Position numbers and translations under genes: made by a program. Below, piece by piece: positions 18,315-26,999 of a stretch of 64,000 nt of DNA. A model generated the notes under the pieces. The model was not told the DNA's origin. It did no database searches and saw only the letters and a program-made list of their open reading frames with translations. Position 1 is the stretch's first letter. Each line of letters opens with the position of its first letter. Origin of the DNA: Akkermansia muciniphila (GTDB lineage Bacteria; Verrucomicrobiota; Verrucomicrobiia; Verrucomicrobiales; Akkermansiaceae). Where the stretch lies: NCBI GenBank assembly GCA_945874895.1, contig CAMCIC010000002.1, positions 209,178 through 273,177 on the forward strand, written 5' to 3'.

Positions 18315-19331
18315 ATGAGCAACTGTCACGGACCGCAAATGAAAATGGACCCGACTCTTCATCAGGAGCGGAAGCCCGATTGGATCAAGGTCCGTCTCCC
18401 AAACAACCCACAGTTCTGGTCTACCAAATCTCTCATCACCGACCTCAAACTCGTCACCGTCTGCGAGGAAGCCCAATGCCCGAACCGTTGGGAATGCTGG
18501 GGACAAGGCACTGCCACTTTTATGATCGCCGGGGAAAAGTGCACGCGTGCCTGTGGATTCTGTGCCGTTAAGACCGCCAAACCCGATGCGCTAGAGGATG
18601 ACGAACCCCTGCGCGTGGCCGAAGCCACACGGCGCATGAAATTGCGCCACGTCGTCATCACTGCCGTAGCACGCGACGATCTGCGCGATGGAGGGGCGGA
18701 GCATTTTCAAAAAACCATTGAAGCCGTGCGCGCCATCAACCCAGGCATCATCATCGAGGTTCTCGTGCCCGACTTCAACGACCGCGATTGGGCTTTGCAA
18801 ATGGTCATGGATGCCCGCCCGCACATTTTCAATCACAACCTAGAAACCGTCGAGAGACTCACGCCCCTGGTGCGCTCGCGGGCCAAGTATCACCGGAGTC
18901 TTGCTGTTCTCAAAAAGGCCAAGGCCATGGTCAACGGCAAGGTTGCCACGAAAAGTGGAATCATGCTCGGTCTTGGCGAAACACGGGAGGAAATCCTGAC
19001 CGCCATGGATGATTTGCGAGCAGCGGATGTGACTGTTTTGACGCTGGGTCAATACCTTCGCCCCACACAGCGACACTTACCGGTGGTGGCCTACATCCAC
19101 CCGGATCAGTTTGCCGAGTATAAGGAAATCGCTATCGGCAAGGGGTTTCGCCACGTGGCGAGCGGCCCTCTGGTGCGCAGTTCCTACCATGCCGCAGATT
19201 TCCGCCCCGAGCTCGATATTCTAGAAGATGCCGAAAAACACGCCCTGCAACTGCATGGTCTGGACCTTCAGCCGGAACACCTCGCGATCCCTCAGGCTCC
19301 GCGTGACATTTTGCAAACAAGTCTGATCTGA
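18315..19331 (+). CDS. lipA: Lipoyl synthase
   Basis: 338 residues (or 330 from the internal ATG at 18339, which matches the usual N terminus). The auxiliary cluster motif is CEEAQCPNRWECW, and the radical-SAM motif is CTRACGFCAV (CX3CX2C). HVVITAVARDDLRDGGAEHF, FNHNLETVERL and KSGIMLGLGETREEI are typical of LipA, with the C-terminal RSSYHA motif (GPLVRSSYHA). It inserts two sulfurs into octanoyl groups bound to lipoyl domains, using its two [4Fe-4S] clusters. A lipB/octanoyltransferase gene is not adjacent. The gene is convergent with radC, 10 bp away. Confidence 0.96.
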   Translation: MSNCHGPQMKMDPTLHQERKPDWIKVRLPNNPQFWSTKSLITDLKLVTVCEEAQCPNRWECWGQGTATFMIAGEKCTRACGFCAVKTAKPDALEDDEPLRVAEATRRMKLRHVVITAVARDDLRDGGAEHFQKTIEAVRAINPGIIIEVLVPDFNDRDWALQMVMDARPHIFNHNLETVERLTPLVRSRAKYHRSLAVLKKAKAMVNGKVATKSGIMLGLGETREEILTAMDDLRAADVTVLTLGQYLRPTQRHLPVVAYIHPDQFAEYKEIAIGKGFRHVASGPLVRSSYHAADFRPELDILEDAEKHALQLHGLDLQPEHLAIPQAPRDILQTSLI

Positions 19332-19341
19332 GGCCTTTCTC

Positions 19342-20034
19342 CTACCATTGGCCGCTTTCTTTGAATGAAAAATACGGCATACGTCCAGACCCCGGGCGAC
19401 CGATGATCACGTGATCGACGAATCGAATTTGCATGAGCTCAGTCGCCTCGCGAACACGTTTCGTCATCTGGCAATCTGGACGGCTGGGAACAGGGTCTCC
19501 GGAAGGGTGATTGTGGAGCAGAAAGAACGCGTAGGCATTGCGATTGATCACAGGGTGGAGAATTTCACGCGGGTGAGCCAAGGTTTCACTGACCGTACCG
19601 GTGCTGACTTCCACCGCTGCCATCAGGTGCAATTTTGTATTCAACAATACCACCATCAAATGCTCTTGTGGCAAATGCTGCATTTGAGGTGCGAAATGCT
19701 GGTAGATCAATTCCGGTGAATCCAGCACCACGTTCTTCACCTGCTCCTGAGCCACCCGCCGTCCCAACTCAAACAGCGCCACCAGCATCGACGCCTTTGC
19801 CAAGCCCAGTCCGCGGGATTTTTTCATTTCATCCAAACTCAACAATCCCAGCTGGCTCATAGAACCATAGCGCTGGATCATTTCTCGCGCCATTTGGATC
19901 GCGCTCTTGCCTTTCATGCCTGTGCGAAGCAACAAAGCAAGCAATTCTTCATTCGAGAGCGCACGCACTCCCAAACGTTGCATTTTTTCTCGCGGCCTAT
20001 CGCCTTCTGCCATTTCACGAATCAATGGATCCAT
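19342..20034 (-). CDS. radC: RadC-family JAB-domain protein
   Basis: 230 residues from ATG at 20034. An N-terminal helix-hairpin-helix region (RPREKMQRLGVRALSNEELLAL, LGLLSLDEMKKSRGLGLAKAS) precedes the JAB/MPN metallo domain with VLLNTKLHLMAAVEVSTGTV, LLHNHPSGDPVPSRPD (the HxHx7SxxD zinc site) and HVIIGRPG. The family name comes from an old mapping; its DNA-repair role has been withdrawn and the function is uncertain. The C terminus FSFKESGQW matches the usual end. An upstream frame extends to 20082 but begins before the family start. Confidence 0.9.
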   Translation of the reverse strand: MDPLIREMAEGDRPREKMQRLGVRALSNEELLALLLRTGMKGKSAIQMAREMIQRYGSMSQLGLLSLDEMKKSRGLGLAKASMLVALFELGRRVAQEQVKNVVLDSPELIYQHFAPQMQHLPQEHLMVVLLNTKLHLMAAVEVSTGTVSETLAHPREILHPVINRNAYAFFLLHNHPSGDPVPSRPDCQMTKRVREATELMQIRFVDHVIIGRPGSGRMPYFSFKESGQW

Positions 20035-20176
20035 GCCCCAGCAATAGCAAATCACCATCGACGCACAAGGAAAATTGTTCATAAGAACACTTCAAAAAAA
20101 GAATCTCCATCAACCACCTCCCGTGCATGCGATTGACGTGTTGTCAGAAATCCCGAATTGTGATTGCCTCAGCCCG

Positions 20177-20701
20177 ATGCCCGATCCCACTACCCTGTTC
20201 GCTTCGCGCTGGCTCATTCTCCAACAACTTGGTCATTGGGAATTTGTCAAACGACCTCACGCCAACGCCGCCGTGGGAATTCTCGCCATCACCGATGAAC
20301 AAGAAGTCATCCTCGTTGAACAATTCCGCATCCCAGTGCAAATGCCAGTCATTGAAATCCCCGCCGGATTGGTGGGAGATGAACCTGAATTCGCCCACGA
20401 GTCTCTGGCCGATACAGCCGCCCGCGAACTCCTCGAAGAAACCGGATACCGCGCCTCCTCCGTGGCTCCACTGCTTGAATCCCCTACCTCAGCCGGCATG
20501 ACATCAGAACTCACCCACCTTTTCCTCGCAAGGGGACTGCAACGCGAACACAGCGGCGGCGGCACAGGCTCCGAATCCATCATAGTCCATCAAATTCCCC
20601 TCTGCTCCCTTCGCGCCTGGCTCGCCGAACAACAACAAAAAGGCAAAGCCGTAGACTTCAAAATTCACGCAGCCCTATTTGCAGCAAATGTTTGTTTTTG
20701 A
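20177..20701 (+). CDS. NUDIX hydrolase, ADP-ribose pyrophosphatase-like
   Basis: 174 residues from the ATG at 20177. The central Nudix box is LADTAARELLEETGYRASS with the EX7REXXEEXG pattern, preceded by EIPAGLVGDEPE, with the glycine two residues further from the first Glu than the consensus. RPHANAAVGILAITDEQEVILVEQFRIPVQ and the terminal segment resemble the NudF/ADP-ribose pyrophosphatase branch rather than MutT. It would hydrolyse a nucleoside diphosphate linked to another moiety. The gene starts 142 bp from radC on the other strand and ends about 120 bp before tcdA. Confidence 0.8.
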   Translation: MPDPTTLFASRWLILQQLGHWEFVKRPHANAAVGILAITDEQEVILVEQFRIPVQMPVIEIPAGLVGDEPEFAHESLADTAARELLEETGYRASSVAPLLESPTSAGMTSELTHLFLARGLQREHSGGGTGSESIIVHQIPLCSLRAWLAEQQQKGKAVDFKIHAALFAANVCF

Positions 20702-20740
20702 TCTCACCATCCCTCCATACCCACTTCTAGCCCCCTATCA

Positions 20741-20779
20741 CAAATTAAATCAATCGATTGAATCGAGTGTTTTAATTTG
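20741..20779 (+). promoter_or_regulatory. AT-rich inverted repeat upstream of tcdA
   Basis: CAAATTAAA at 20741-20749 is exactly matched by TTTAATTTG at 20771-20779, and the perfect 12-bp palindrome TCAATCGATTGA lies at 20750-20761 between them. The surroundings (20730-20820) are unusually AT-rich for this window. It is 45 bp before the tcdA start. It could be a protein-binding site or a hairpin; there is no GC stem, so a terminator is less likely. Confidence 0.5.
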
Positions 20780-20823
20780 ATAAAGGCAGCTTTTCTTAAA
20801 AAATCACTTATTACTTAAAATCA

Positions 20824-21603
20824 ATGTCTTTCGATCGTTTTTCTGGTATTTCGAGACTCTACGGACAGTCATCGCTGGAACAATTTTCCCGAGCTCGAGT
20901 CGCTGTGGTAGGCATCGGCGGGGTGGGCTCCTGGGCCGTCGAAGCACTGGCTCGGTCGGGTATCGGTCACCTGACTCTAATCGATCTCGATGAAATTTGC
21001 CTGAGCAATGTGAACCGACAACTCCATGCGATGGATGGACAAATCGGTCGTTTGAAAACCAGCGCCATGGCTGAACGAATTCGTGCCATCAACCCCCAAG
21101 CGATCATCGAAGAAAAACAAACGTTTTATTCCGAAAAGAATGCAGAGGAATTGCTGGGTGGAGGTTTTGACGCGGTGATTGATGCCATCGATGCAGTGAA
21201 GCATAAATGTCACCTCATCGCCTCCTGTCGGCTGCGCGGAATTCCGGTGATCACTTGTGGAGCAGCAGGGGGACGACGCGACCCGAGTCGGATTGAGGTA
21301 GCTGACCTTGCTCTTACCTGCCACGATGCCTTGTTGCTTCAGACGCGTAAAAACCTACGCACGCATCACGGATTCCCCAAGGCGCCCACGGGTCAAAAAG
21401 TGAAGAAATTCGGAGTGACCGCCATTTTTTCCACCGAGGCTCCGGTTTTTCCCCAGTGCGATGGCTCCGTTTCCTGCGAGCGCCCAGAAGGCAGTGATTT
21501 ACGCCTCAACTGCGATTCCGGATACGGCACGGCTACGCCTGTGACTGCTACCTTTGGGCTCATCGCAGCCGCTCGTGCCTTGGAAGTATTGAGTGGCAAG
21601 TAG
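20824..21603 (+). CDS. tcdA: tRNA threonylcarbamoyladenosine dehydratase
   Basis: 259 residues of the E1-like ThiF superfamily. The start MSFDRFSGISRLYGQSSLE leads into the ATP-binding loop VAVVGIGGVGSWAVEALARSG and LIDLDEICLSNVNRQLHA. CGAAGGRRDPSRIEVAD and the C-terminal GYGTATPVTATFGLIAA are typical of TcdA (CsdL). It activates t6A37 of tRNA with ATP to form the cyclic ct6A. The conserved catalytic Cys of the family may be one of those in the LTCH/SCRLRG region; I did not assign it. The gene stands alone, read from an AT-rich upstream region. Confidence 0.9.
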   Translation: MSFDRFSGISRLYGQSSLEQFSRARVAVVGIGGVGSWAVEALARSGIGHLTLIDLDEICLSNVNRQLHAMDGQIGRLKTSAMAERIRAINPQAIIEEKQTFYSEKNAEELLGGGFDAVIDAIDAVKHKCHLIASCRLRGIPVITCGAAGGRRDPSRIEVADLALTCHDALLLQTRKNLRTHHGFPKAPTGQKVKKFGVTAIFSTEAPVFPQCDGSVSCERPEGSDLRLNCDSGYGTATPVTATFGLIAAARALEVLSGK

Positions 21604-21844
21604 GCCCATCCATAACGACGTGACCGCACGAGAGTGGGATCGCCGCTCACAGCAGAAAAACTTGTCGAGAAAAGTGCGATTCCAGATACAACCAACCAGC
21701 TTCTGGCGTCCTGAAAAATGGCACAGCAACTTCATCCCTCCGGTGTTTTTCACTGACTCAATGCGGGGACCCATTGCTTGCCAACAAAACCGCTCGACTT
21801 TTGCCTCACACAGAGCAGAGTGGTCTCCGCAATAAGCAATTATC

Positions 21845-22831
21845 ATGAAAAAACACACACTGCTCGCAGCACTTGCCTTGTGCCTCACATCCTTGCTTCC
21901 ACTTCATGCTGGTGGCGAAGGCTGGGTCACCGACTTCGAATCCGCAAAAAAAACAGCCACCGATGAAAAAAAAGATCTGCTGTTGGATTTCACGGGATCC
22001 GACTGGTGCGGATGGTGCATCAAGCTGAATGACGAGGTCTTTTCCAAGGATCCCTTCAAGGCAGGAACCAAAGACAAGTTTGTTTTGGTGGAATTGGATT
22101 TCCCTCGCAAAAAAGAGCTCGATGCCCCATTGAAAAAACAGAACGAAGCCCTTCAGGAAAAGTTTCAGATCCAAGGTTTCCCAACGATTCTGTTGTGTGA
22201 TGCATCTGGAAAACCCTATGCCAAGACTGGCTACAAGCCTGGTGGTCCCGAAAGCTATGTGACTCATCTGAATGAGCTGCGCGCGATACGTGAGAAGCGT
22301 GACGAAGCTTTTGCCAAGGCGAGCAAATCCAAAACGGACGCCGAAAAAGCTGCGGCTTTGGTGGAAGGTCTGAAAGCGATGGACGAAGAACTGGTCGATC
22401 GCTGCTATAACGATGTGATCGATCAGATCAGTGCACTCGACAAAGAAGACAGCACAGGGTTTGTCAAATTGCGCAAAGAAGCTGCCGCCAAAAAGCAAGC
22501 TGAGCAGAAAGCCATGGGCGCAGTTCAAGAATTCATGAGTGGAACCATCCAACCGATGATGAAGGCCAAGGAATACGATAAGGCTCTTGAAGCCGTGAAA
22601 GCCTACATCAAAAATCATCCGGACACCCCTGATGACTTCAAAATTGGCATGACTCTGAATATCGGTCTCGCTGGTCCGATGGAAAAAGGCGATGTGGCCG
22701 CAGCGCATGCGATGGTAGACGCAGTGGCGAAAGATTATCCTAACAGCAAGATCTCAGAGAACATCGACAAGATCAAGAGCAGCATCAAAGCCCGCTTCGA
22801 ACAGCAAAAGGCCGCACCTGCTGGTGAGTGA
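21845..22831 (+). CDS. Exported thioredoxin-fold protein
   Basis: 328 residues. Signal peptide MKKHTLLAALALCLTSLLPLHA. Residues 25-150 are a thioredoxin domain (LLLDFTGSDWCGWCIKLNDEV) with the active-site pair CGWC, and the cis-Pro loop QGFPTILLCDASG. The remaining residues are an alpha-helical C-terminal region, with KNHPDTPDDFKIGMTL and a helical tail that may bind partner proteins. A pattern of signal peptide, CGWC thioredoxin domain and helical tail is common in Planctomycetota and Verrucomicrobiota. It would act as an oxidoreductase in the periplasm. A strong terminator follows the stop. Confidence 0.85.
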   Translation: MKKHTLLAALALCLTSLLPLHAGGEGWVTDFESAKKTATDEKKDLLLDFTGSDWCGWCIKLNDEVFSKDPFKAGTKDKFVLVELDFPRKKELDAPLKKQNEALQEKFQIQGFPTILLCDASGKPYAKTGYKPGGPESYVTHLNELRAIREKRDEAFAKASKSKTDAEKAAALVEGLKAMDEELVDRCYNDVIDQISALDKEDSTGFVKLRKEAAAKKQAEQKAMGAVQEFMSGTIQPMMKAKEYDKALEAVKAYIKNHPDTPDDFKIGMTLNIGLAGPMEKGDVAAAHAMVDAVAKDYPNSKISENIDKIKSSIKARFEQQKAAPAGE

Positions 22832-22863
22832 TTCTGTCAGAATTGACGCCATCCAACAAAAAC

Positions 22864-22894
22864 AAAAGCGCCATGGGATCCATGGCGCTTTTTT
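22864..22894 (+). terminator. Intrinsic terminator between the thioredoxin gene and yebC
   Basis: A 13-bp perfect stem, AAAAGCGCCATGG at 22864-22876 with its complement at 22880-22892, closes on a 3-base loop and runs into T residues. The A/T-rich outer bases make it usable for the convergent yebC gene as well, so it is probably bidirectional. Confidence 0.9.
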
Positions 22895-22912
22895 GATAAA
22901 AGAACATCACGA

Positions 22913-23623
22913 TCAAGCAATGTTGGTAAAGACAGCTTGGACGTCATCGTCATCCTCGATTTTATCGATCAGTTTCTCCACTTCCTCGAGTTGTTCCTCG
23001 GTCAATTCCACGGGATTGCTGGCAACACGCCGAAGCTCCGCCTTCTTGACTGTAATCCCCAATTGCTCAAATGCCTGAGTGAGGGTAGAAAAACTCGAGT
23101 AATCGGCAAAAGCTGTCACCAGATCATCATCGACCACCAGCTCTTCCAGTCCGGCATCGATGAGAGACAACTCCACTTCCTCTAAGTCCATCCCGGCAAC
23201 CAATTCGAATTCCACGGCGGCCTTGCGTGAAAAAAGGAATTCCAATGACCCACTGGGCACCATTTGACCGCCATTTTTGTTCAAATAGGTTTTGATATTG
23301 GTGACCGAGCGATTGGAATTGTCCGTGGCGCACTCGACATAAATCAAAACCCCATGCGGTCCTTTGCCCTCATAATTCACCTCTACGATGTCCTGCGCAT
23401 CCTTGGCCGATGCCCGTTTGATCGCCGCCTCGATGTTGTCTTTGGGTAGGTTCTCAGCCTTGGCATTGGCGATGGCCAGACGCAGCTTCGCATTGGTCAG
23501 TGGATCTGGACCACCTTCTTTTGCGGCCATGGTGATCAGTTTTGCCATTTTGGGAAACACCTTGGACATCTTGTCCCAGCGTGCTTCCTTCGCTCTCCGT
23601 CTGCATTCAAATGCGCGTCCCAT
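22913..23623 (-). CDS. YebC/PmpR-family transcriptional regulator or translation factor
   Basis: 236 residues. MGRAFECRRRAKEARWDKMSK and FPKMAKLITMAAKEGGPDP match the Bacteroidota/Verrucomicrobiota-type N terminus of the YebC family, followed by LRLAIANAKAENLPKDNIEAAIKRAS, YEGKGPHGVLIYVECATDN and NRSVTNIKTYLNKNGG. The three-domain fold is complete. Family members were first described as DNA-binding regulators and more recently as factors that help ribosomes through proline stretches. The gene is convergent with the thioredoxin gene across a shared terminator. Confidence 0.92.
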   Translation of the reverse strand: MGRAFECRRRAKEARWDKMSKVFPKMAKLITMAAKEGGPDPLTNAKLRLAIANAKAENLPKDNIEAAIKRASAKDAQDIVEVNYEGKGPHGVLIYVECATDNSNRSVTNIKTYLNKNGGQMVPSGSLEFLFSRKAAVEFELVAGMDLEEVELSLIDAGLEELVVDDDLVTAFADYSSFSTLTQAFEQLGITVKKAELRRVASNPVELTEEQLEEVEKLIDKIEDDDDVQAVFTNIA

Positions 23624-23812
23624 AGTGATGATTGGTTGATCCTTTGATGTTTTGGGTGACTATCGCCCTCCGCAGTAAAGCGAAAAAAACGTCAGACTAC
23701 CAAGCAAAGTTTACAAAAATATTTCCTCACTTGAATGTGACCGCCACAGGAATTCCCCAGCCCAGTTGTCATGCTCGCCTACGATTCATGGGGAGACAAA
23801 GGGAAACGATCA

Positions 23813-24091
23813 TCAGCGCTCGATGCGAAAACCTTTCATACCCTCCAGCGGGGGAATTACCTGCGTATGCATGGATTGGATATGATGAGCTACCGACGAT
23901 TCCTCGGTCAACTCACTCAAGAAATTTTCCAATTCACCATCCGTTTCCGCCATGACTTGCAATTCCACCGTGCCATCGGGCCTATTTTTCACCCATCCGC
24001 AGACATCGTAGGAACGAGCGATTTCCTTCGCCTCGTAGCGAAAACCGACTCCCTGGACTTTTCCAGCAAAAACGATGCGTTTGGCAACCAT
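23813..24091 (-). CDS. acyP: Acylphosphatase
   Basis: 92 residues from ATG at 24091. [22 protein letters not shown] contains the anion loop GxVQGVGFR with the catalytic Arg, and [21 protein letters not shown] carries the substrate-water Asn (KNRPDG). It hydrolyses carboxyl-phosphate bonds. The open frame upstream to 24136 has no homology. The gene starts about 230 bp from the remnant of a DUF1460 gene that lies farther upstream on the same strand. Confidence 0.92.
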   Translation of the reverse strand: MVAKRIVFAGKVQGVGFRYEAKEIARSYDVCGWVKNRPDGTVELQVMAETDGELENFLSELTEESSVAHHIQSMHTQVIPPLEGMKGFRIER

Positions 24092-24266
24092 GCGCGCGCA
24101 GAGGGATGCACGTCTTAGCCCCGTGAGTCGAATCAATTCTTCGATGCGAGAGGAATTTTCAGATCATCACAGCCCCCGAATGCTTCCCCTCCATTTTGGC
24201 ACAATCCGTGCTTATCTTGCTGTAGGATTTGGCAATCCCATTGTTTTGTATGTGTATCATAGCCTC

Positions 24267-24315
24267 ACTGGCGCTGTCCGTTAGAAAACAACGGACAGCG
24301 TCAGTCAGTTTTTTT
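24267..24315 (+). terminator. Strong intrinsic terminator on the plus strand with no gene before it
   Basis: Stem ACTGGCGCTGTCCGTT at 24267-24282 pairs with 24290-24305 (one G-T pair) around a 7-base loop, followed by a T run at 24309-24315. It reads in the plus direction, yet the plus strand holds no gene from 24137 to this point. The minus-strand DUF1460 remnant ends at the same place, so it may once have served as its terminator. Confidence 0.75.
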
Positions 24316-24632
24316 GTGATGACGGTGAGAGAATTTCCTTGGCGCGAAAAACGATGATGCCCGCATGGCGCTTGTTTTCGGCGAGGCAATCGGAAATGGA
24401 CTTGCCAACCATAGCCCGGCGCCCCTTTTTCAAGACTTGATGTGGCATGAACAAAATGTGCTGTCCCCTCGCAGCGTAGGATGAGTCCTACTTGACTGGT
24501 GTATTGATGAGGCAAATGGGGGGTGATGGCACAGATGTCACCGATCTGAAAAACGCAATGAATCTGCGGGGAAACGATGGAATCTATCCTTGCCGATGAT
24601 CGTAGCATACAAGAGCAAATGAGCATTGGCAA
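24305..24632 (-). pseudogene. Frameshifted C-terminal remnant of a DUF1460 (amidase-like) protein
   Basis: Read from 24632 on the minus strand, the frame gives IGDICAITPHLPH and VGLILRCEGTAHFVHATSS, then is lost after LEKG. In the next frame a continuation appears: GRRAMVGKSISDCLAENKR, HAGIIVFRAKEILSP, ending at TGA (24305-24307). Together they match the C-terminal half of DUF1460 proteins (putative N-acetylmuramoyl-L-alanine amidase-like, GDI-I.t..., S..G., lh..HaSs, G-I-v-R). One extra A in an AAAAA run beside GGGG explains the shift. The N-terminal half is missing, since the argC start lies there on the other strand. A sequencing slip in the run is possible. Confidence 0.65.
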
Positions 24633-24661
24633 TCCAGTGCATTTCTGTCATGACCTGTGGC

Positions 24662-25705
24662 ATGCAACGCATTCAAACAGCTGTCGTCGGAGCCAGCGGA
24701 TACACCGGAAGCGAGTTGCTGCGTTTGTTATTGCAACACCCGCACGTCGAACTTTGCGCTGTGACATCAAGGCAAGAGGCAGGAAAATCGATCGCATCGC
24801 TTTTCCCCAGGTATCGTGGTTTACCCGGATCGGAATTGACCTTCATTGCACCCGATGCCGATGCCATCGCCGCCACGGGAGCTGCGGTAGCGTTTTTGGC
24901 ACTGCCTCACGGAGTCGCCGCGGAGATCGCCAGTGCGCTCCTGCAACGGGGCGTCAAGGTGATCGATCTCAGTGCTGATTTCCGAATTCACGATGCAGCG
25001 GTTTATCAGGAATTTTATCAACACCCCCACCCCGCGCCTGAGTTGTTGCAAGAATCGGTCTATGGATTGGCCGAAATTTACCCGCGCGAAATTGCAGGCG
25101 CCTCACTCATCGCCTCACCAGGTTGTTACCCAACGAGCATTCTTCTGCCCCTGATCCCCCTGCTGCGCGCAAATCTCATCGACCCACAGAGCATCATTGC
25201 CAACTCGATGAGCGGAGTGAGTGGCGCGGGCAAAAAGGCTGACACCGCCTATCTGTTTTGCGAGTGCAACGAAAGCCTGCGCGCCTACGGCATTCCGAAG
25301 CACCGTCACCTTGCCGAGATTGAACAAGAGCTATCGCTTGCCGCCCATGAAAGTGTGCGCATGACATTCATCCCACACCTCGTACCTGTGAACACCGGCA
25401 TTCACAGCAGCATCATCGCCAACTTGCGGCCAGGCATCAACTTGGATCAAATCGGAGCGGCGCTGGACAGCATTTATGCCAACAAGCCTTTTGTGCGATT
25501 GCTCGGAGCAGGCGTTTGTGCCGACACAAAAAATGTGACTCGAACCAACTTCATCGATATTGGTTGGCATTTCGACACTCGCACGAATCGACTGATTCTG
25601 ACGAGTGCTGAAGACAATGTGGTCAAGGGCGCGGGCGGTCAAGCTGTGCAATCTTTCAACCTGATTTTTGGATTGGATGAAAAAGCGGGATTGCTTTCCG
25701 TGTAA
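24662..25705 (+). CDS. argC: N-acetyl-gamma-glutamyl-phosphate reductase
   Basis: 347 residues from ATG at 24662. RIQTAVVGASGYTGSELLRLL is the NADP-binding start, LPHGVAAEIA follows, and LIASPGCYPTSILLPLIPL holds the catalytic Cys. KHRHLAEIEQEL carries the catalytic His region. It reduces N-acetylglutamyl phosphate to the semialdehyde in arginine synthesis. An upstream ATG at 24650 is possible, but the homology begins at MQRIQ. argJ follows after 29 bp, so the two are probably one operon. Confidence 0.94.
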   Translation: MQRIQTAVVGASGYTGSELLRLLLQHPHVELCAVTSRQEAGKSIASLFPRYRGLPGSELTFIAPDADAIAATGAAVAFLALPHGVAAEIASALLQRGVKVIDLSADFRIHDAAVYQEFYQHPHPAPELLQESVYGLAEIYPREIAGASLIASPGCYPTSILLPLIPLLRANLIDPQSIIANSMSGVSGAGKKADTAYLFCECNESLRAYGIPKHRHLAEIEQELSLAAHESVRMTFIPHLVPVNTGIHSSIIANLRPGINLDQIGAALDSIYANKPFVRLLGAGVCADTKNVTRTNFIDIGWHFDTRTNRLILTSAEDNVVKGAGGQAVQSFNLIFGLDEKAGLLSV

Positions 25706-25734
25706 AGGACTCCTTATCATTTCCACTCGCGCAC

Positions 25735-26988
25735 ATGGATCCGCAATTCACTAAAATCAAAGGCGGCGTCGGAGCTCCTCTAGGATTCCTGACTTCCGCT
25801 GTCTCCTGTGGCATCAAAAACCCTGATGCCACACGTCTTGATCTCGCACTGATATTGTCAGAGTCTCCCTGCGTATCCGCTGGCACTTTCACCACAAACC
25901 GAGTGAAAGCCGCTCCCGTCAAACTCTCACACGCTCACCTGCGCCGCGGCGAGCTGCGGGCCATCATCGCCAATTCCGGCAACGCGAACGCATGCACAGG
26001 TGTGGTCGGCATACGTGATGCGAAAATCATGTGTCAAACTGTAGCGAAAGAACTCCAACTGAACGCGTCCCAAATCGGCGTCTGCTCCACCGGAGTCATC
26101 GGACTGCCCATGCCCATGTCGCGCATCGAACCACGCATTTCTGAATTGGTTCAAAAACTCAGCCCCAAGAACGGATCGGATGTGGCGGCTGCCATCATTA
26201 CCTCAGACACCCATCCCAAGGAGGTCGCCATCTCCTTTGACATCGATGGTCACAAGGTGCGCATCGGCGGATGCGTGAAAGGCGCTGGCATGATCAGTCC
26301 CAGCATGGCTACGATGCTTTGCTTCATCACTACAGATGCCCACTTGACCTCAGAATGCCTGCGCAAAGCGACATTGGAAATGGTAGAGGATTCCTTCAAT
26401 CGCATCACCATTGATGGCGATATGAGCACCAACGATACCGTGCTCGTATTGGCCAACGGTCGCTCTGGAATGCCCGTCATCCGTCGCAACTCACAAGCTT
26501 GCAAAATTTTCCGCGCCGCCTTGCGTCACGTCATGCTCGAACTGGCCAAAGCCGTCGTGCGCGATGGGGAACGGGTGACCAAATTTGTCACCGTGGACGT
26601 CAAGGGAGCCCGCACTTACCTCGATGCCAAAAAAGTCGCCGAGGCTGTAAGCAAATCCGCTCTGGTCAAATCGTCTTGGAATGGAGGCGATCCGAACTGG
26701 GGGCGCATCATCCACGCAGTGGGCTACTCGCGCGCACGCATCCGCGAGGAACTCGTGGACATTTATCTCAATGGCAAGGCCGCCTGCCTAGGTGGACTGC
26801 AAGCAACGACGCCTATGGACGAACTGCGGAGCATCGCCGCCAAACCAGAGTTCACTGTGGAAATCCACCTCAATCAAGGTGAGGCGAATTACACGATGTA
26901 TACCAGCGATTTATCTCCAGAATACATTGATTTTAACCGTAGTGAATACGCCTACTGGAAACAAGCACGCAAGGACGGACTGATCTGA
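25735..26988 (+). CDS. argJ: Bifunctional ornithine acetyltransferase / N-acetylglutamate synthase
   Basis: 417 residues. The autoprocessing site lies at KGAGMISPSMATMLCFITTD, in which a Thr-like nucleophile is expected after Ala-Thr (MATML); SSTGVIG-like VCSTGVIGLPMP and FNRITIDGDMSTNDTV are strongly conserved. NWGRIIHAVGYS completes the second chain. It recycles the acetyl group from N-acetylornithine to glutamate, and many members also make N-acetylglutamate from acetyl-CoA. It follows argC closely and precedes plsX by 11 bp. Confidence 0.94.
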   Translation: MDPQFTKIKGGVGAPLGFLTSAVSCGIKNPDATRLDLALILSESPCVSAGTFTTNRVKAAPVKLSHAHLRRGELRAIIANSGNANACTGVVGIRDAKIMCQTVAKELQLNASQIGVCSTGVIGLPMPMSRIEPRISELVQKLSPKNGSDVAAAIITSDTHPKEVAISFDIDGHKVRIGGCVKGAGMISPSMATMLCFITTDAHLTSECLRKATLEMVEDSFNRITIDGDMSTNDTVLVLANGRSGMPVIRRNSQACKIFRAALRHVMLELAKAVVRDGERVTKFVTVDVKGARTYLDAKKVAEAVSKSALVKSSWNGGDPNWGRIIHAVGYSRARIREELVDIYLNGKAACLGGLQATTPMDELRSIAAKPEFTVEIHLNQGEANYTMYTSDLSPEYIDFNRSEYAYWKQARKDGLI

Positions 26989-26999
26989 GCACATTTTAT

